Shown one piece after another: positions 11,836 to 23,387 of a stretch of 64,000 bases of DNA. Numbering within the stretch: position 1 is the stretch's first letter; every line of letters starts with the position of its first letter. The notes under the pieces were generated by a model. The model did no database searches. It was not told the DNA's origin and saw only the letters and a program-made list of their open reading frames with translations. The translations under genes were made by a program, and so were the position numbers. The stretch comes from Hyaloperonospora brassicae (taxonomy: Eukaryota; Oomycota; Peronosporomycetes; Peronosporales; Peronosporaceae), in contig CANTFL010001444.1 in the NCBI GenBank assembly GCA_947650285.1, positions 485,102-549,101 on the forward strand, written 5' to 3'.

Positions 11836-12773
11836 AGATCGCAATGGTTCGAGCCGTCTGTCTGGCTGTGTGTCTGTGTGTCTGTCTGGCTGTCGAACTT
11901 GTTCGGTCGGTCGGATGGGCCTTTTGGGCCACGCGGGACTTGCACCATACAAACAGCAAGTGAGTTTTGGGTCAAAACCCGGCTCGGCTGATGTTGAGTT
12001 CAAACACCGAGGCGAGGATTTCGACCAATGCGGGTGGAGAAGATGCGTGCGTTTGTTTTGCACCAATCAGGTGGATCAAATGACGAGTTTGTCAGTTGGT
12101 CAGTCACGACCGAAGTTAGAACGCACGTGAGGTTAAAAAGCATGTTTGTGTGAAATCGTGTGCTGGAAAGCAGTTACGCGGGTGCCAATGTGTGTTAGAA
12201 AGCACGTTAGGTGAGAGACCTGTTTGTTCGAAAACACGTTGGTCGCCTGAAAGTTCGCACATCTGCATCCGGTACTTGCTCGATGACGCGATGGCTACAT
12301 TCGTAAGCACCGGGTCGCCCTGATCAGGACGGCATGGGCGCGAAAGGTGGCAACGAGCCTGAGGCCGCGCACGCAGAACGACTCCGCTTGCTTTACCGAG
12401 TGACAACATGAAGCGCAACGTGACATCGCAGGCGTTGCACCGTTGGACGCCCTCTCCTGAACCTCAGAGCGCCTGCACCACTGCAAAAAGACACGAAAAC
12501 GTCGAGGCAACTGCCAGCCATTGCAGGCGACAGAGCTGACGCAATTGCCAGTGCTCGTTGCAGTCAGTAAGCGGAGAGAAGCGGTCAACTAAACAGTCAG
12601 CGAGCGACACCGCAAGAGCGACACGACATTGTTATCGGAAGCTTAGCACGAAACAGAAGCAATGGCTACTGCAGCAATAGCACTGTGCGAGGCAGGCGCC
12701 CAACCAACCGATCCATCGATCGACTGACTGCACCCCCTCCCCCCCACCGACAACTGCTTCTTCTTCTGCATCC
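11836..12773. other. Intergenic, no supported gene
   Basis: Contains TGTCTGTC-type tetranucleotide tract near 11860-11895 and, at 12130-12243, a set of imperfect repeats of a AAAGCACGTT-like word. No domain-bearing frame. Confidence 0.45.
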
Positions 12774-13214
12774 TCACTGGGTGAGCTTCTCCCACAGCTT
12801 GTCCACGTCTCCACGCGAGTCAGCCGCCAGACTGCGGCCGTCCAGCGTGATCACTTTGCCCTCGGCGTCCACAAACACGAGCATGGGGATCCCCGAGACG
12901 CCAAACTTGGCGCTCAGCATCTGATGCGTACTGCGCTCCTCAAACGGCAGCGCCAGGAACGTCATCTCGTTGTAGTACTCGCTGTACTGCGCCGCGTCTC
13001 GGTCCGACGAGACAAAGATCAGCTCAAACTCCGGGTGCTGCTCGACCATATCTTCGTACAGCGAGCTCAGGAACGGCGTGAACTGGCGACACGGCGGGCA
13101 CCAGTGCGCGCTGAAGTAGAGGCCCACGACCTGTTTGCCCGCGAGCTTCGCGTCCGTGTCGTGCAGTCCGTCTTTCGTCTGGAGTTTGGCCCCGAGGAGC
13201 TCCGACCACTGCAT
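12774..13214 (-). CDS. Nucleoredoxin/tryparedoxin-like thioredoxin-fold protein
   Basis: 146 residues with a thioredoxin fold: the redox-active WCPPC motif near residues 38-42 after YFSAHWC, then FELIFVSSDRD, a LPFEER block and the cis-proline region GIPMLVF near residue 110. The WCPPC centre and the VSSDRD segment are typical of nucleoredoxin and tryparedoxin family oxidoreductases, which reduce disulfides in client proteins in the cytosol or nucleus. Start chosen at 13214 (MQWSELLG), where family similarity begins; the frame is open upstream to 13361 with no family-like sequence. No signal peptide. Short for multi-domain nucleoredoxins, so a single-domain form. Confidence 0.88.
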   Translation of the reverse strand: MQWSELLGAKLQTKDGLHDTDAKLAGKQVVGLYFSAHWCPPCRQFTPFLSSLYEDMVEQHPEFELIFVSSDRDAAQYSEYYNEMTFLALPFEERSTHQMLSAKFGVSGIPMLVFVDAEGKVITLDGRSLAADSRGDVDKLWEKLTQ

Positions 13215-13714
13215 GTTCGTGCGAGCGACTGAGTCTCTTTTCGACTGTGTGACTCTGTAGCAGAGGGCGACGACGGAGATCGGGTCCTTCGACGGCAAAA
13301 GACCAACTGCGGCCGAAAGATTGCGTGGGGACGGACGGACAGAACAGTGTGGAGGAGGCAAACCCGAAAGTGACAGTACGCACGGTACTGCCGTTTCGGT
13401 CAGTTTTCACTCGAACATTTGCAGCCGTCGTAGCGCGGCCGAGACAGGATAATGACGATGCGAATGCTGCTGCTGATGATGCGTAATCCCGACAATCGAG
13501 TCAAGTCCTTTTGGAACTCTCGTTGGTCACACGCACGTACTGACTGACTGACTAACTGCTACAGTCGATGATGATGCACCAAGAGCTCGTGTTGCTCGCT
13601 ACGTCAGTGTATTGACGGCATGCGAGGAATCGTCGGTACGACCACATCGACTCGGATCGAACGTGCTGGTCAACGACAACTCGCACTCGCAGACCTTACG
13701 GACGAGTAGCCCAT
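13215..13714. other. Intergenic
   Basis: Gap between the nucleoredoxin-like gene and uL22m; small trinucleotide stretches (GCTGCTGCTGATGATG near 13460) but no gene seen. Confidence 0.5.
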
Positions 13715-14460
13715 CTACACTGGTCCACTCGTCTCTAGCGCTTTCGCCTTTGCAGCGGTCTCGCGCGCCAGTTTCTTTGCCAAGTGGCGACTCAGGGGCT
13801 TCTTGGACGCGTCAAACTCACGCAGCACGACCGTCAAGTGGGTGTACGGATGGTGCATGACGCCCGAACGTCCTGCATCACACACGAGGCACAACAACAC
13901 GCCATAACAAGCACACCGTCAGCTCCCTCCTCTCCTGTCTCCCTCCGCTACCAGACCTACTCTTCCACACACACGCACGCACACACGCACATGACAATAC
14001 ACGCACCTCGGCCCATGATCCGCATGCGCTTGAGGTACGCGCCCTTGTTCACAAAACACTCGGCCACCATGAGGTTCTCGGGCTCAATCTGATACTTAAT
14101 GTCGGCCAAATTGATCGCGTTTTGCACCGTCTTTTGAAAGATCTCGGCCTTGCGCTTGGGCGAGAACTTCATCTGCAGCAGCGCCTCCGTCGCAGACAAT
14201 CCGCGCAGCTGCTGCGCCAAGTACGTGAGCTTGCGAGGGCTCGCGCGGATCGCGCGCTTGACCGTCTTGACCGTTCGTGGCTCCGACGCAATCGACGACG
14301 TGGAGCTCAGGAAAGCGGCCGTGTCGGCGTCCAGTGCATCGCCCGGTGGCGTCTTCGCGCCCTCAGCTGCTGTCGACAGTGCTGCTCGGATCACCACAAC
14401 GTTGCGGGCGGCGGGACGGAGCGACAAGGCGCCCATCTGCGCGCGCAACAGAGTCAGCAT
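13715..14460 (-). CDS. Mitochondrial ribosomal protein uL22m (L22), two exons
   Basis: Exon 1 is 14007-14460 and exon 2 is 13715-13872, separated by a 134-base intron (13873-14006, donor GTGCGT, acceptor GATGCAG). Joined, the junction reads RMRIMGRGRSGVMHHPYTHL, the conserved C-terminal hook of uL22 proteins, which is the main reason for the splice choice. The product is about 203 residues. The N-terminus (MLTLLRAQ..., rich in Arg, Ala and Ser, no acids for over 30 residues) looks like a mitochondrial presequence. The core carries the SPRKL and Q-x-N-A-I-N-L-A segments of the family. Role: large mitoribosomal subunit, lining the exit tunnel. The intron contains a CA-rich tract (13968-13990). 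Confidence 0.9.
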
Positions 14461-14871
14461 CGTGTCCGACGTTGGCGGCCAGTCACTACTGCTGGGTCGA
14501 GAAGAGTCCAATTAATTGGAGAGAGAATGGTATCGTGTTGGAGAGGGTGGGCGACGTGTACCCATGCCCCTGGTTTACGCCAACAAACAGACAGACGGAG
14601 CAGGTTGAGGTCGGCGGAAGGTCGTACGTGTCCGTGTCGCACACGTGCAGGTTCGGCCTCGAACAAAATGGCTTCAGCTCTTGTATTTTAGCGGAGCGTT
14701 TCCGAGGTAGAAACACAAGACACGCGACTACTATAAACATGATCGACTTTTTCGTATCCTCTCCCCCACCAAGACCGCTGCGTTCTAGATTGACTGGACT
14801 GCCACCTTTCTCCGTGCTTCTCTGTCTTCGCCACGACATACAAGTAAGTCAGTACCCGAGGCACGAACCTC
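14461..14871. other. Intergenic between uL22m and the PDZ/ZZ gene
   Basis: About 410 bases. It is upstream of uL22m (promoter side) and downstream of the next minus-strand gene. No gene seen. Confidence 0.5.
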
Positions 14872-17544
14872 TCACGCGAACGGCGACGTCGTGCGTGTCT
14901 TCTTGTCCGATATCCAGATGCGCAGCTTTTCCAAGTTGTCGAAAAAATGGTCCGCGCCTTCGTCTTCATCGCTATCAAATGCACCGGCGCTCATTCGATC
15001 CACGCTTGCACGACAAGCCACGCTCACTCGATCCGAATCGTCAGGCAGCCATTCAATGTGCACCTCGATATCAGTTCGATTCGATACGAGCGGCATGAGG
15101 TGCGACACGAACCGCTGGCGAGAAGCGGGTGGAAGAGACGGTATCTCGATCCCACGGACTGTGATCTTTACTGCAGACGTACCCATCACGATGTCGGCAA
15201 TCCACTCGCCCAAGTACTCAAACTTGTCCGGCCGTCCCTTACAAATATCGCGACGAAGCGACAGTAGGAACTCGGGCGTGAAATGCTTGCACTTCTTCTG
15301 TAGCTTGTACTGTACAGTTGCCTCGCTCAGCGCCTGCATTTGCTCCGAGTTTTCCATGCCATGTGTACCCATGTCATAGCACTCACTGCACAAGTTGTAA
15401 TTTGCACAGACACTGCACGTCCAGAGCGCGCCTGTGATCGGGTCCATGCCGCAGCCATCGCAGAAGGAATCTGAATGCACCAGCGTTTTCTTACGCTTCC
15501 ACCTGGATCCAATGATCGATGCTCCTTGGCTCATTGCTGCACCCAGGCGCCCTATCAAAGGTTTCGCGGGTGAGTGCTTCGTGTCTGGAAGACTCTTGGA
15601 CTGCACTGCGTCCTTGTCGTGCACGTCGCGCTGAAATACGAGCGTCCGCGGTACAGACGACGTTTGTATGATCTCAAGCACCTGCTCGTTCGTCGTGTGC
15701 GGCTCAATGTGCTGCCCGTTTACGCTGACTAGACAGTCACCGACTACGACACCACCACGATGCGCTGGACTGTCCTTCTCCACCCCCGATACCTCCACCA
15801 ACAGTTCCTTCTCCAACGACATGACGACATTCGTCTCAAAACCCAGCACTGCTTCGGTAAACGTCAGCGTGTACGAGTTGAACGAGCGCTCCACAGAGTC
15901 CGCCACGGATTGCGAGCGCAGTCCTAGCTTGTCATCCGAGGCGTGGGCCGCACTTGCACTGGACGAGTTTCGACCTGAAGACTCGCCGCTGCTTGTCATA
16001 CTGTCCGAGCTAGTTACAACCACGGGTGCTTCGCTAGCAAAGCGAGGCGGTTTGTCATGAAGTGCTACACGACGCAAACTGTGTAGCGCACGAGCTGACG
16101 ATGGATCAGAAGCCACACTAGGGCCCAGAAAGCGATGCGACGCAAAATCGTCTTGCCCTTCGCCAAAGCCAGCAGCACTGGCATAACCAAGAGGAGTGCC
16201 GAGGTCAGCATCTACTTCAGCGTCCTCGCTGGCAGCTTCTTCCGCCTCGTCTTCGCTGTCGCTTGCTTCGTCATCAATATCGTGATGTACGAGGTTCAAA
16301 GCGACAGGGCGTTTTGGCGACGAGACCGTCCGCTCTGCTTCGTGCTTCGGAGTACTCGCCTCTTCTGTCGTAAGTTCCACTCGGCCCTGTGCTTCAGGCA
16401 TCACTACGTCTTCAACTACAGGCTCCACACCATCTTGTACTGCAATCTCCACTGCATTCTTCGTCGCAAGCTCCACCTCCTCTTGTGCTTTAAGTGCCAC
16501 TTCGTCTTGTGCGGTATGCTCTACTTCATCATGTGCATCAGGCTCCGCTTCGTCGTGTGCCTCAGGCTCCATTTCCTTGTGTGTTGCAAGCTCCTTCTTC
16601 TCTTGTGTTCCAAGCTCCTTCTCCTCTTGTGCTGCGGGCAGCACTTCGTCGTGCATTGCTGTATGTTCTCCTTTCTCCGACATCTCAGGCTCATGCTCAG
16701 CTTGTTCTGTAACCTTCACCTCATCCTGCACAATATGCTCCGGTTCCTCCCGTACGTGAGGCGCCTCCCCATCTTGCAGGACGCATTGCCCTCCATCCTG
16801 TACTGCGTGCTTCCCTTCATCCTGCAAATGGTCGAGCGCCCCTTCCTCCTGTACCATCGCATGGTCTCCTTCATCCTGCCCCTTCACCTCCTCCGTATCA
16901 CCAGTTGCAGCGTCCAATTGACGTCCCACAGTACTACTCGACACCTCCTCACTCTTCTCTTCAGTAGCCGCTCCAGCCACTGCACCAGTCACCACCGATG
17001 GCGACTGCTCCTCGTAGCAAACGCTCTTCTCCGCTTGCTGCATAACGACTGACTTCCGCTGCGTCGCTGCGTCCCCCGCCGCTGCTGTCGCTTCTTCCTT
17101 TTCCTCTCGTGGCGTATCGCTCTTTCCGTCTATAGCTTCAGCTCCGTCGGTCGGTCCTGGAAAAGTCTGTTCGATAGGTTCGCCAACAGGTGTCGTGGGC
17201 GCCGCGTTTTCTTCTCGAGGGGTCGAAAAGGCCGTTATCGACGGCGTCCCAAACGTCGACGACGTCACCTGCACCGTCTCTTGCTCCGTCAGCTCCACCT
17301 CTTGAGCACAAGGGTTTGCGTCCAGCTCCGTGTCCAGAGGCGCTACGACGCCGACACTTTTCCCCGTCTTCGTGTCGCTCTCGTGGCTTTCTCGGCGACC
17401 CGACGGACTCGTTGCGGCAGCGGTCGTGTCGCGGTTGCTACTGCTACTGCTGCTACCGGTCGTCGTGCTGCTCGTGCTGCTGTGACACGATGCGACACGA
17501 AGCGCTGCGGCCAGTGCGCTCTCCTCTGTAGACGACACCTCCAT
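14872..17544 (-). CDS. PDZ and ZZ-type zinc finger scaffold protein
   Basis: 890 residues, single exon. Residues 1-460 are low-complexity and acidic, with imperfect repeats of about 8-11 residues built on HDE(V/A)E and QDEVE words (about 220-400). A PDZ domain lies near 565-640 (VSGVEKDSPAHRGGVVVGD, then VNGQHI), and a ZZ-type zinc finger near 690-740 (C-x2-C ... C-x2-C ... C-x2-C, beginning FCDGCGMDPITG). The C-terminal 150 residues are unassigned. PDZ domains bind C-terminal peptides and ZZ fingers bind protein N-termini or modified tails, so a scaffold role is inferred; partners unknown. The start at 17544 follows a TCAG/TCGG tetranucleotide tract. The repeats may vary in number between strains. 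Confidence 0.82.
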   Translation of the reverse strand: MEVSSTEESALAAALRVASCHSSTSSTTTGSSSSSSNRDTTAAATSPSGRRESHESDTKTGKSVGVVAPLDTELDANPCAQEVELTEQETVQVTSSTFGTPSITAFSTPREENAAPTTPVGEPIEQTFPGPTDGAEAIDGKSDTPREEKEEATAAAGDAATQRKSVVMQQAEKSVCYEEQSPSVVTGAVAGAATEEKSEEVSSSTVGRQLDAATGDTEEVKGQDEGDHAMVQEEGALDHLQDEGKHAVQDGGQCVLQDGEAPHVREEPEHIVQDEVKVTEQAEHEPEMSEKGEHTAMHDEVLPAAQEEKELGTQEKKELATHKEMEPEAHDEAEPDAHDEVEHTAQDEVALKAQEEVELATKNAVEIAVQDGVEPVVEDVVMPEAQGRVELTTEEASTPKHEAERTVSSPKRPVALNLVHHDIDDEASDSEDEAEEAASEDAEVDADLGTPLGYASAAGFGEGQDDFASHRFLGPSVASDPSSARALHSLRRVALHDKPPRFASEAPVVVTSSDSMTSSGESSGRNSSSASAAHASDDKLGLRSQSVADSVERSFNSYTLTFTEAVLGFETNVVMSLEKELLVEVSGVEKDSPAHRGGVVVGDCLVSVNGQHIEPHTTNEQVLEIIQTSSVPRTLVFQRDVHDKDAVQSKSLPDTKHSPAKPLIGRLGAAMSQGASIIGSRWKRKKTLVHSDSFCDGCGMDPITGALWTCSVCANYNLCSECYDMGTHGMENSEQMQALSEATVQYKLQKKCKHFTPEFLLSLRRDICKGRPDKFEYLGEWIADIVMGTSAVKITVRGIEIPSLPPASRQRFVSHLMPLVSNRTDIEVHIEWLPDDSDRVSVACRASVDRMSAGAFDSDEDEGADHFFDNLEKLRIWISDKKTRTTSPFA

Positions 17545-17593
17545 GTCAGTCAGTCAGTCAGTCAGTCGCTCGGTCGGTCGGTCGGTCGGTTTG
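17545..17593. repeat. (GTCA)n then (GGTC)n tetranucleotide tract
   Basis: Two adjacent tetranucleotide tracts directly upstream of the ATG of the PDZ/ZZ gene, likely in its leader. Confidence 0.85.
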
Positions 17594-18206
17594 TCTGTCT
17601 ATCTGTTTGTGACGCGATGTAACGGATTGTGTGGGGGAAGTCACTTGTGTTCAGTATGACCTGACTGTCGTCGAATTGATAAAATTAGACTTCGTTCTTG
17701 TAGGAGGCAGCAGGTCGGGCCAGTGGTAGTCAGAACGAGATCACAGATGTGCCACGCGCGAAAACTCGTCGCGTGGAAAGTGTGCGTGCGCGATGGGGTA
17801 GCTGTATACTGATGGTATACTGCTACGAGCCGTATACGACCTGCGCTTAGAGCGAGTGACATCGTCTCGGAGAAAGCGTTTGCTGCGATTATACAGCGGT
17901 ATCGAAACAGGTCAAACATGCTCCATATGAGCTTTTCCCACAGCTTTGGATGTAGGTGAAGAGCGCATCTGCTAACATGAGCAGTTGCGAAGAACACAAG
18001 AAGCCGTTGCAGTTCCGTGTCGCGGTGCCCATTCCCCGCACATGATTTCTTACTTGCGACTTGATACGAAAAATCAGTGTCGTTTTCGTTTCGTCAGACA
18101 AATCAGTTACAATAAGTGTTACAATGCCATTGCGGTGGGGACGCCGCTGTCACTGAAGCGCGTAATCGACACCGTCGTATCGTGACGGGTGCCGGACCAT
18201 CACCCA
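17594..18206. other. Intergenic
   Basis: About 600 bases between the kinase gene's stop codon and the PDZ/ZZ gene's leader. No gene seen. Confidence 0.5.
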
Positions 18207-20668
18207 TCACGTCTGTGCGTCTTGCTGCATCAACGCACAGAACTCAGTGTAGTCGATCATCCCGTCTTCGTTCTTGTCCGCGCCGTCAATGATCTTGCAA
18301 ATTTCCCCATCGCTCATGCGCTTGTTGCCAAGTACGTGGAACACATGCTCGAGCTCGCTACTGGAGATCAATCCGTCGTGATTCGCATCAAACGTCTGTG
18401 CATAGAGAATGTTGCCGTGTACCATAAGATGATAGGACGCAAAAACTAAAGCATCCGCCGGCAACGGTGTGCAAAACGTACATCGAAAGCTGCTTTCAGA
18501 TCTCCTGTCGTCAGATTCCCACTGAACGAAATTGTCGCACAGACCGTGAGTCAATAAGGTGGATCTCAACGCAAACGATGAAATGGATTGTATACCGGCG
18601 AAACAGGCGTTCGTTCATCATGCTCACGAACTCAGCGAAGGAAATCTTGCCATCCCCGTTAGTGTCCGCTTGCTGCATGATGTCGTCAATCGCCGAACTT
18701 TGTTCGCACATGCAATCGCAAGGAGCAGCATTTGGTCAGAAAAAAGTGTCGACAATCACAGCTGGTTATACACGTATGGCACGGAGCATCGAACCTGGAA
18801 AGCTGTTGGCCGAGCGCCAAGAGCGTGTGTTCGAGCTCATCTCGGTCAATGCAGCCGGACTCGTCTTTGTCGAGAAGATCAAATGTCTCCTTGAACATGT
18901 CCATATTCACAGCGGTTGTCTGGCGCGATGCAATCTCGTCCTTACTAGCACCAAGAGTGTTTCCGAACTTCGCGTGCTGGACGCTCATGATGACAGCCAA
19001 TACATTGGCCCTGAGATGCTGCAGACGCTGATACGATTTCAGACGCTGGCAGTGACCGCTATCGAAAGGTTCCACCGACGTTGTGGTACACCTGAGCCAT
19101 GGGTGCTGCATTGCTTGTTGAGCAGTCAGCCGCTTCGCGGGATCTGCGTCCAAAAGACACGTCAAAAAATCCTTGGCCGTCGTCGAGAGACTCCTGTACC
19201 ATTTGTTTTCGACTGCACGTGACGTTACCACCGTTTGAGCACAAGCGATAAGTCTATTGGTAGCAATGACTAGCCAAACGCACCATCATATCGTCCTGTC
19301 GCAATGTCTTTGACAATTTCAGCATCCGACTTGTCGCCTCTTGGGTCAAAGGGATGTACTCCAGTAAGCGCGATGTAAGCCTGAAACGATCGTCAGAAGC
19401 TGCCAAAAGGTGTTTCAACATATTTCGAGCGACGTTGCTCGGATCCGTACCAGCACCCCGAATGCCCACATGTCGACACTGAGATCCTGAGGCTGGCGCG
19501 TGACGATCTCAGGAGCCCAGTACGCGCTAAACATGGGAGATACACTAAGCACAGCGACAACGCAAGTACATCTGCGCGATACGTGCTGTGCCACACTTAC
19601 AGAGTCCCAGTTGGACATTGCTCGACAATCTGTTCTCCCCGTCTCTGACGGCGACTCGTCCCGAAGTCCTTGCATCCGCGTAAGGAACCAAACATCATGT
19701 TAGTGCCATAGTGGCAAAGTAGCAGCATCTCGAGACGACAGCGTACCGCTAGTTTTACGTTTGGTGTAGCAGATCGGTCGGTCAGTAAAACGTTCTCAGG
19801 TTTCAGGTCCCGGTGACTACGGCGGCAACATCGAAAGTGAGCACGAGGAACAACCGAGCGTGACATTCCATCGCGAAAACTGACCAAACACCGCGGTTGT
19901 GCACGTAATCGAGCGCCCGACAGACACCGCAAAGCAGGTGCGCAGCGTCCTTTTCCGATACAGATCCCTATGGTCGCAACAGCAAGTGACAATGTCACAT
20001 ACGTTCCGAAGTACCGTTCCATCACAGTTGTCCTCGACCATATCGACGATGTAGTCAAACAGTTCGCCCCCTGCCACGAACTCTGTCAACATGATCGTCT
20101 CGTCGTCCAGGTCCAGCACGTCGTACAGCGACACGATGTTTTCGTGGGTACCCAGGAGCTTCATCACGTCAATCTAATCCCCGCCCACCGCAAAAGAGTC
20201 GACACCATGTTAGGACCACCTCACTGCGCACGAACGCAAAGAGTACACAAGTACATGGAATCCGACAGACCTCTGCTTGAATCGACTCCTTCGAAGAGCT
20301 CTGTGGGTCAAAGATCTTTGCCGCCAGCAGCTAACACGCGCACGTGTGAGCTACAGCTCGCACTCTCACGATCCGCCTACGTCCGCGCTCTACCTTTTGC
20401 GTGTCCATGTCCATTGCCAGACGTACGACAGCAAACCCTACAAGAGCAAACCACACACGACCAGTCGACTGTCAGTCCTCTTCTTCACGTCCGGCTCCCA
20501 TTCTGCCTTCCAGCTCCCCACGTCCGGCCTCTCTTCGTTTCTACCTCCTCGCCCGAGCTCCTTCATCAACACATAGCGCCCCTTTTGCTCCATGGTAGCG
20601 CTTGTCCCCCAAGCGTCGCGACCTTTTGATCCCCACTCGACGTCACTGCGGGACGGATCGTGGGACAT
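18207..20668 (-). CDS. Calcium-dependent protein kinase (CDPK-type), 12 exons
   Basis: Reconstructed exons on the minus strand: 20668-20545, 20437-20394, 20330-20271, 20173-20015, 19967-19885, 19816-19747, 19668-19601, 19526-19451, 19380-19284, 19212-18795, 18697-18577, 18395-18207. All introns are GT-AG and the frame stays open, giving 502 residues. Visible kinase landmarks: glycine loop LGRGGFAVV, AAK lysine, HRDLKPEN (about 158), DFG (181), YWAPE (about 205), then a junction region and four EF-hands (DKDESGCIDRDE, DTNGDGKISFAE, DANHDGLISSSE, DKNEDGMIDYTE). This kinase-plus-four-EF order is that of CDPKs, which phosphorylate Ser/Thr in response to calcium. No Gly at position 2, so no N-myristoylation signal. 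The exon 11-12 junction is the least certain. Intron-rich for this neighbourhood. Confidence 0.88.
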
Positions 20669-20982
20669 GAACGTCGCAACGCCAAGAGCTACGGTCGCAG
20701 TCGCCACACGCCCTCGATCGCCCGGTCTCTTGCCACTTGCCGTGTGCACTGGCTTCAAGTGGCCACCACTGGCGCCGCCACCAGATGGTTGTGGCCTTCG
20801 AAAGCGACGGGCGGACGCTCGCGACATGCGCGGAATCCGACGCATTGCACCACCACGCGCGTGCTGGTTCGCTGGTTCGATTAAGTACGACGCAAGGCCA
20901 CACCCGAAGGAGGTGCATCTATCTGACTGCAGCAGCACCAAACAACCCGCGAGAACGACCGGACAACAAAACGGTTTTGGGA
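20669..20982. other. Intergenic between FYVE gene and CDPK
   Basis: 314 bases; promoter of the kinase and terminator of the FYVE gene. No further gene seen. Confidence 0.5.
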
Positions 20983-23355
20983 CTAGCGAAGTGTATATGG
21001 GTTCACCTCTTCTTCGAAGAGATCCGACGCGAGCTTCGACAGGGCGCGCATGGCTCGAAAGTCTTGGAGCGACATCGTCTCGCGGACACGCGCGTCCACT
21101 GTGCACAGACAAGCGACGACGTCGCCGTCCGGCGCTTTGATGGGGAACCCGGCAAAGAAGCGGACGCCGAGATCCCGCACAAGTCGCAGGTTGCGCAGGG
21201 CCGCGTCGCGCACGGGATCGGTGATCATGAAGGGTTTGCCATTGGCCATCAGGGACAAGGGGCACACGATCGCATCGTCGATATACTGTGGACGTGGAGC
21301 GCTGGACGCCCCGACGATGCGCTGCGCTTGGGCCCCGTGGGTTTGGTGGACGGCAACAATGAACGCAGTAGCGCACCGCATCCGCACAGCTGCAATGTCG
21401 CAGATCGAGTCGAGCGCTGCCGAGTCGACTTCGTCGTCCAGATCCAATTCGCAGATGCTTTGTTTCATCGCCGCGTGTGGTGGTGGTGGTGTCTGTGCTC
21501 GTGGCGTGACAGGCGGTCTCGCGTCGCATTTCGTGGACGGCGTGCAGCACTGTCCGCTCGTCAAACGGCGTCGTGGACGGTGGTGGTCCTCAGCGGCAAT
21601 AGCAACAGTGCCCGACCCATCTCGCTCGATGCTCGTGCTGCGTTCTTCGGTAGCAGTCGGATCGCCACAGCGAGCGATGCTGGACAGACGCAAACGCGCT
21701 TCGAGGTACTTGTCCACGACGTTTCGGTCTGGATACCGCGGATGCTTCACCGGCATTGACGACGTCTCTGATGACGGCGACGATGACGACGCAGACGTTG
21801 AGCTCGCTGGCGCCGGGCCCGCCGTCACGTGCTTCACCACTTGACGAACGACTTGAAGCGCTCGCGCTCGGATCAATGGGTTACTGGAAAACAAAGCGTC
21901 GGCCAATTGTCGTCCAGGGGTCGACGAGCACGATGCCGAGGTGGTCATTGCACTATGGCCGTGAGCTTGTCGGTGCGTCGACGTGCGATGGCATGCAGCT
22001 TGAGGTGATGCGGTTGCATCTGCCGTGTGTTGAGCGGAGGAGCGGCTGTGGCGCCTGACGTCGTCACGTTTCAGTATGCGGTCGCAGACGGTAGGAGATC
22101 GTTTCGTGCGCGCGGCATTGTCGACCTCGTCTTGTCGGTGTTCTCGGCTTCTTCGAGCTGCAGGTGCTACGAGAGCAGAATAGGTGGAAAACGAGGCGTG
22201 CAAGAGCGGATTCTCCGGCTGGAACACACTGGCGTCCACGTTGGCTGCACACGGGTAACATATCCGAGTGCGACGCACTCTTCGCGCCATTGGCTCGACG
22301 TCAAACTTGTGCGAGCACTCGCGACAGACGCACTGGGCACAGAGCTGACAAAAGCGCTGAGGACGGAGCAGGCCAAACGCTTTCCGACAGACCTTGCAAT
22401 TGTCGTCACCGTCTGCGCCATGCTTTGTCGGTGTGTGCAGGAACGACTGGTTCCCGAACCGCCGCCGCCGCACGAGCTGTTCGAACGATGTTGTCGCGTT
22501 TGCCAGCAGCTTGACCACGTACTTTGCTTCAGCATTCGCTATTGGGGGCGAGTACTGTCGATGACTCGAGCCCGAGTGCGACGCTTGGCAGCTCCTTGGC
22601 CAGAGTTTCGAGCGGGCGCGCAGCCCGTCCGTCGCTGCCAATCCGCCTGGTGAATGGCAGACGTAAGCCGTCATGACGATCCGCGTCTGGTGGCCACTGA
22701 GGTCGCTGTACAAGCTCGTGAGGTGGTACCCGGCAGCAATGTGGTCGGTATCGCCTCGCAGGGCCTGTTCGGCCGACTGCTGCTGGTCGCGATCCCAGTG
22801 CGTGACTTGCGCCTGTGTCGACTTGGGCAACGTCTTCATGGTGTAAAACGCTTCGTTCGTGTCGGGACAGTGCTGCGCGTACGCTGCAAAGCACAGTCGT
22901 TGGCGTCGACTCGTCCGTTTCGCGGCTGTCACGGGGTTGAGGGACCGACGGGGGCGCAGCACCACCGACTGCAGGGCCACCCATCCTGGCTGCACGTGGT
23001 CGGCCAGCCCGGCGTCGTCTTCCCAGTTCGAAGACGGTGCGCGCCCGTGGAACTCGCGGGCGACCAATCGGTCCCCGCTCCGGTACTTCCTCGCGCCAAA
23101 GAGCGCCGCCATACTGGCGTCAAACTGATGGGCTTCGCGGCCAAACAACATGTCCATAGCTTCTTCCAAGCGGCAGTTGAGCGTCACTTGAGCCGACGCA
23201 GCGTACGCGACAGTGGGGTCGCTTCGTGGCCATCGGATCATTGTCGACGATGTCGGTCCAACGTCGTCGACATTGGTGTGGCGGGTGGGGAGGGACCCCC
23301 GAGGCTCAATCATTGAGTGCCGAGTGTCCCTCTTACTACTACTCCTACTACCGGT

Positions 23356-23387
<32 letters not shown>

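Noticed and set aside
11078..12130. 350-codon plus-strand frame rich in Ser, Cys and Arg
   Set aside because: It is the complement of the basic TPX2-like gene; serine runs derive from glutamate and lysine codon repeats read in reverse.
16135..17052. 305-codon plus-strand frame rich in Cys, Leu and Phe
   Set aside because: It is the complement of the acidic repeat arm of the PDZ/ZZ protein; its composition follows from that repeat.
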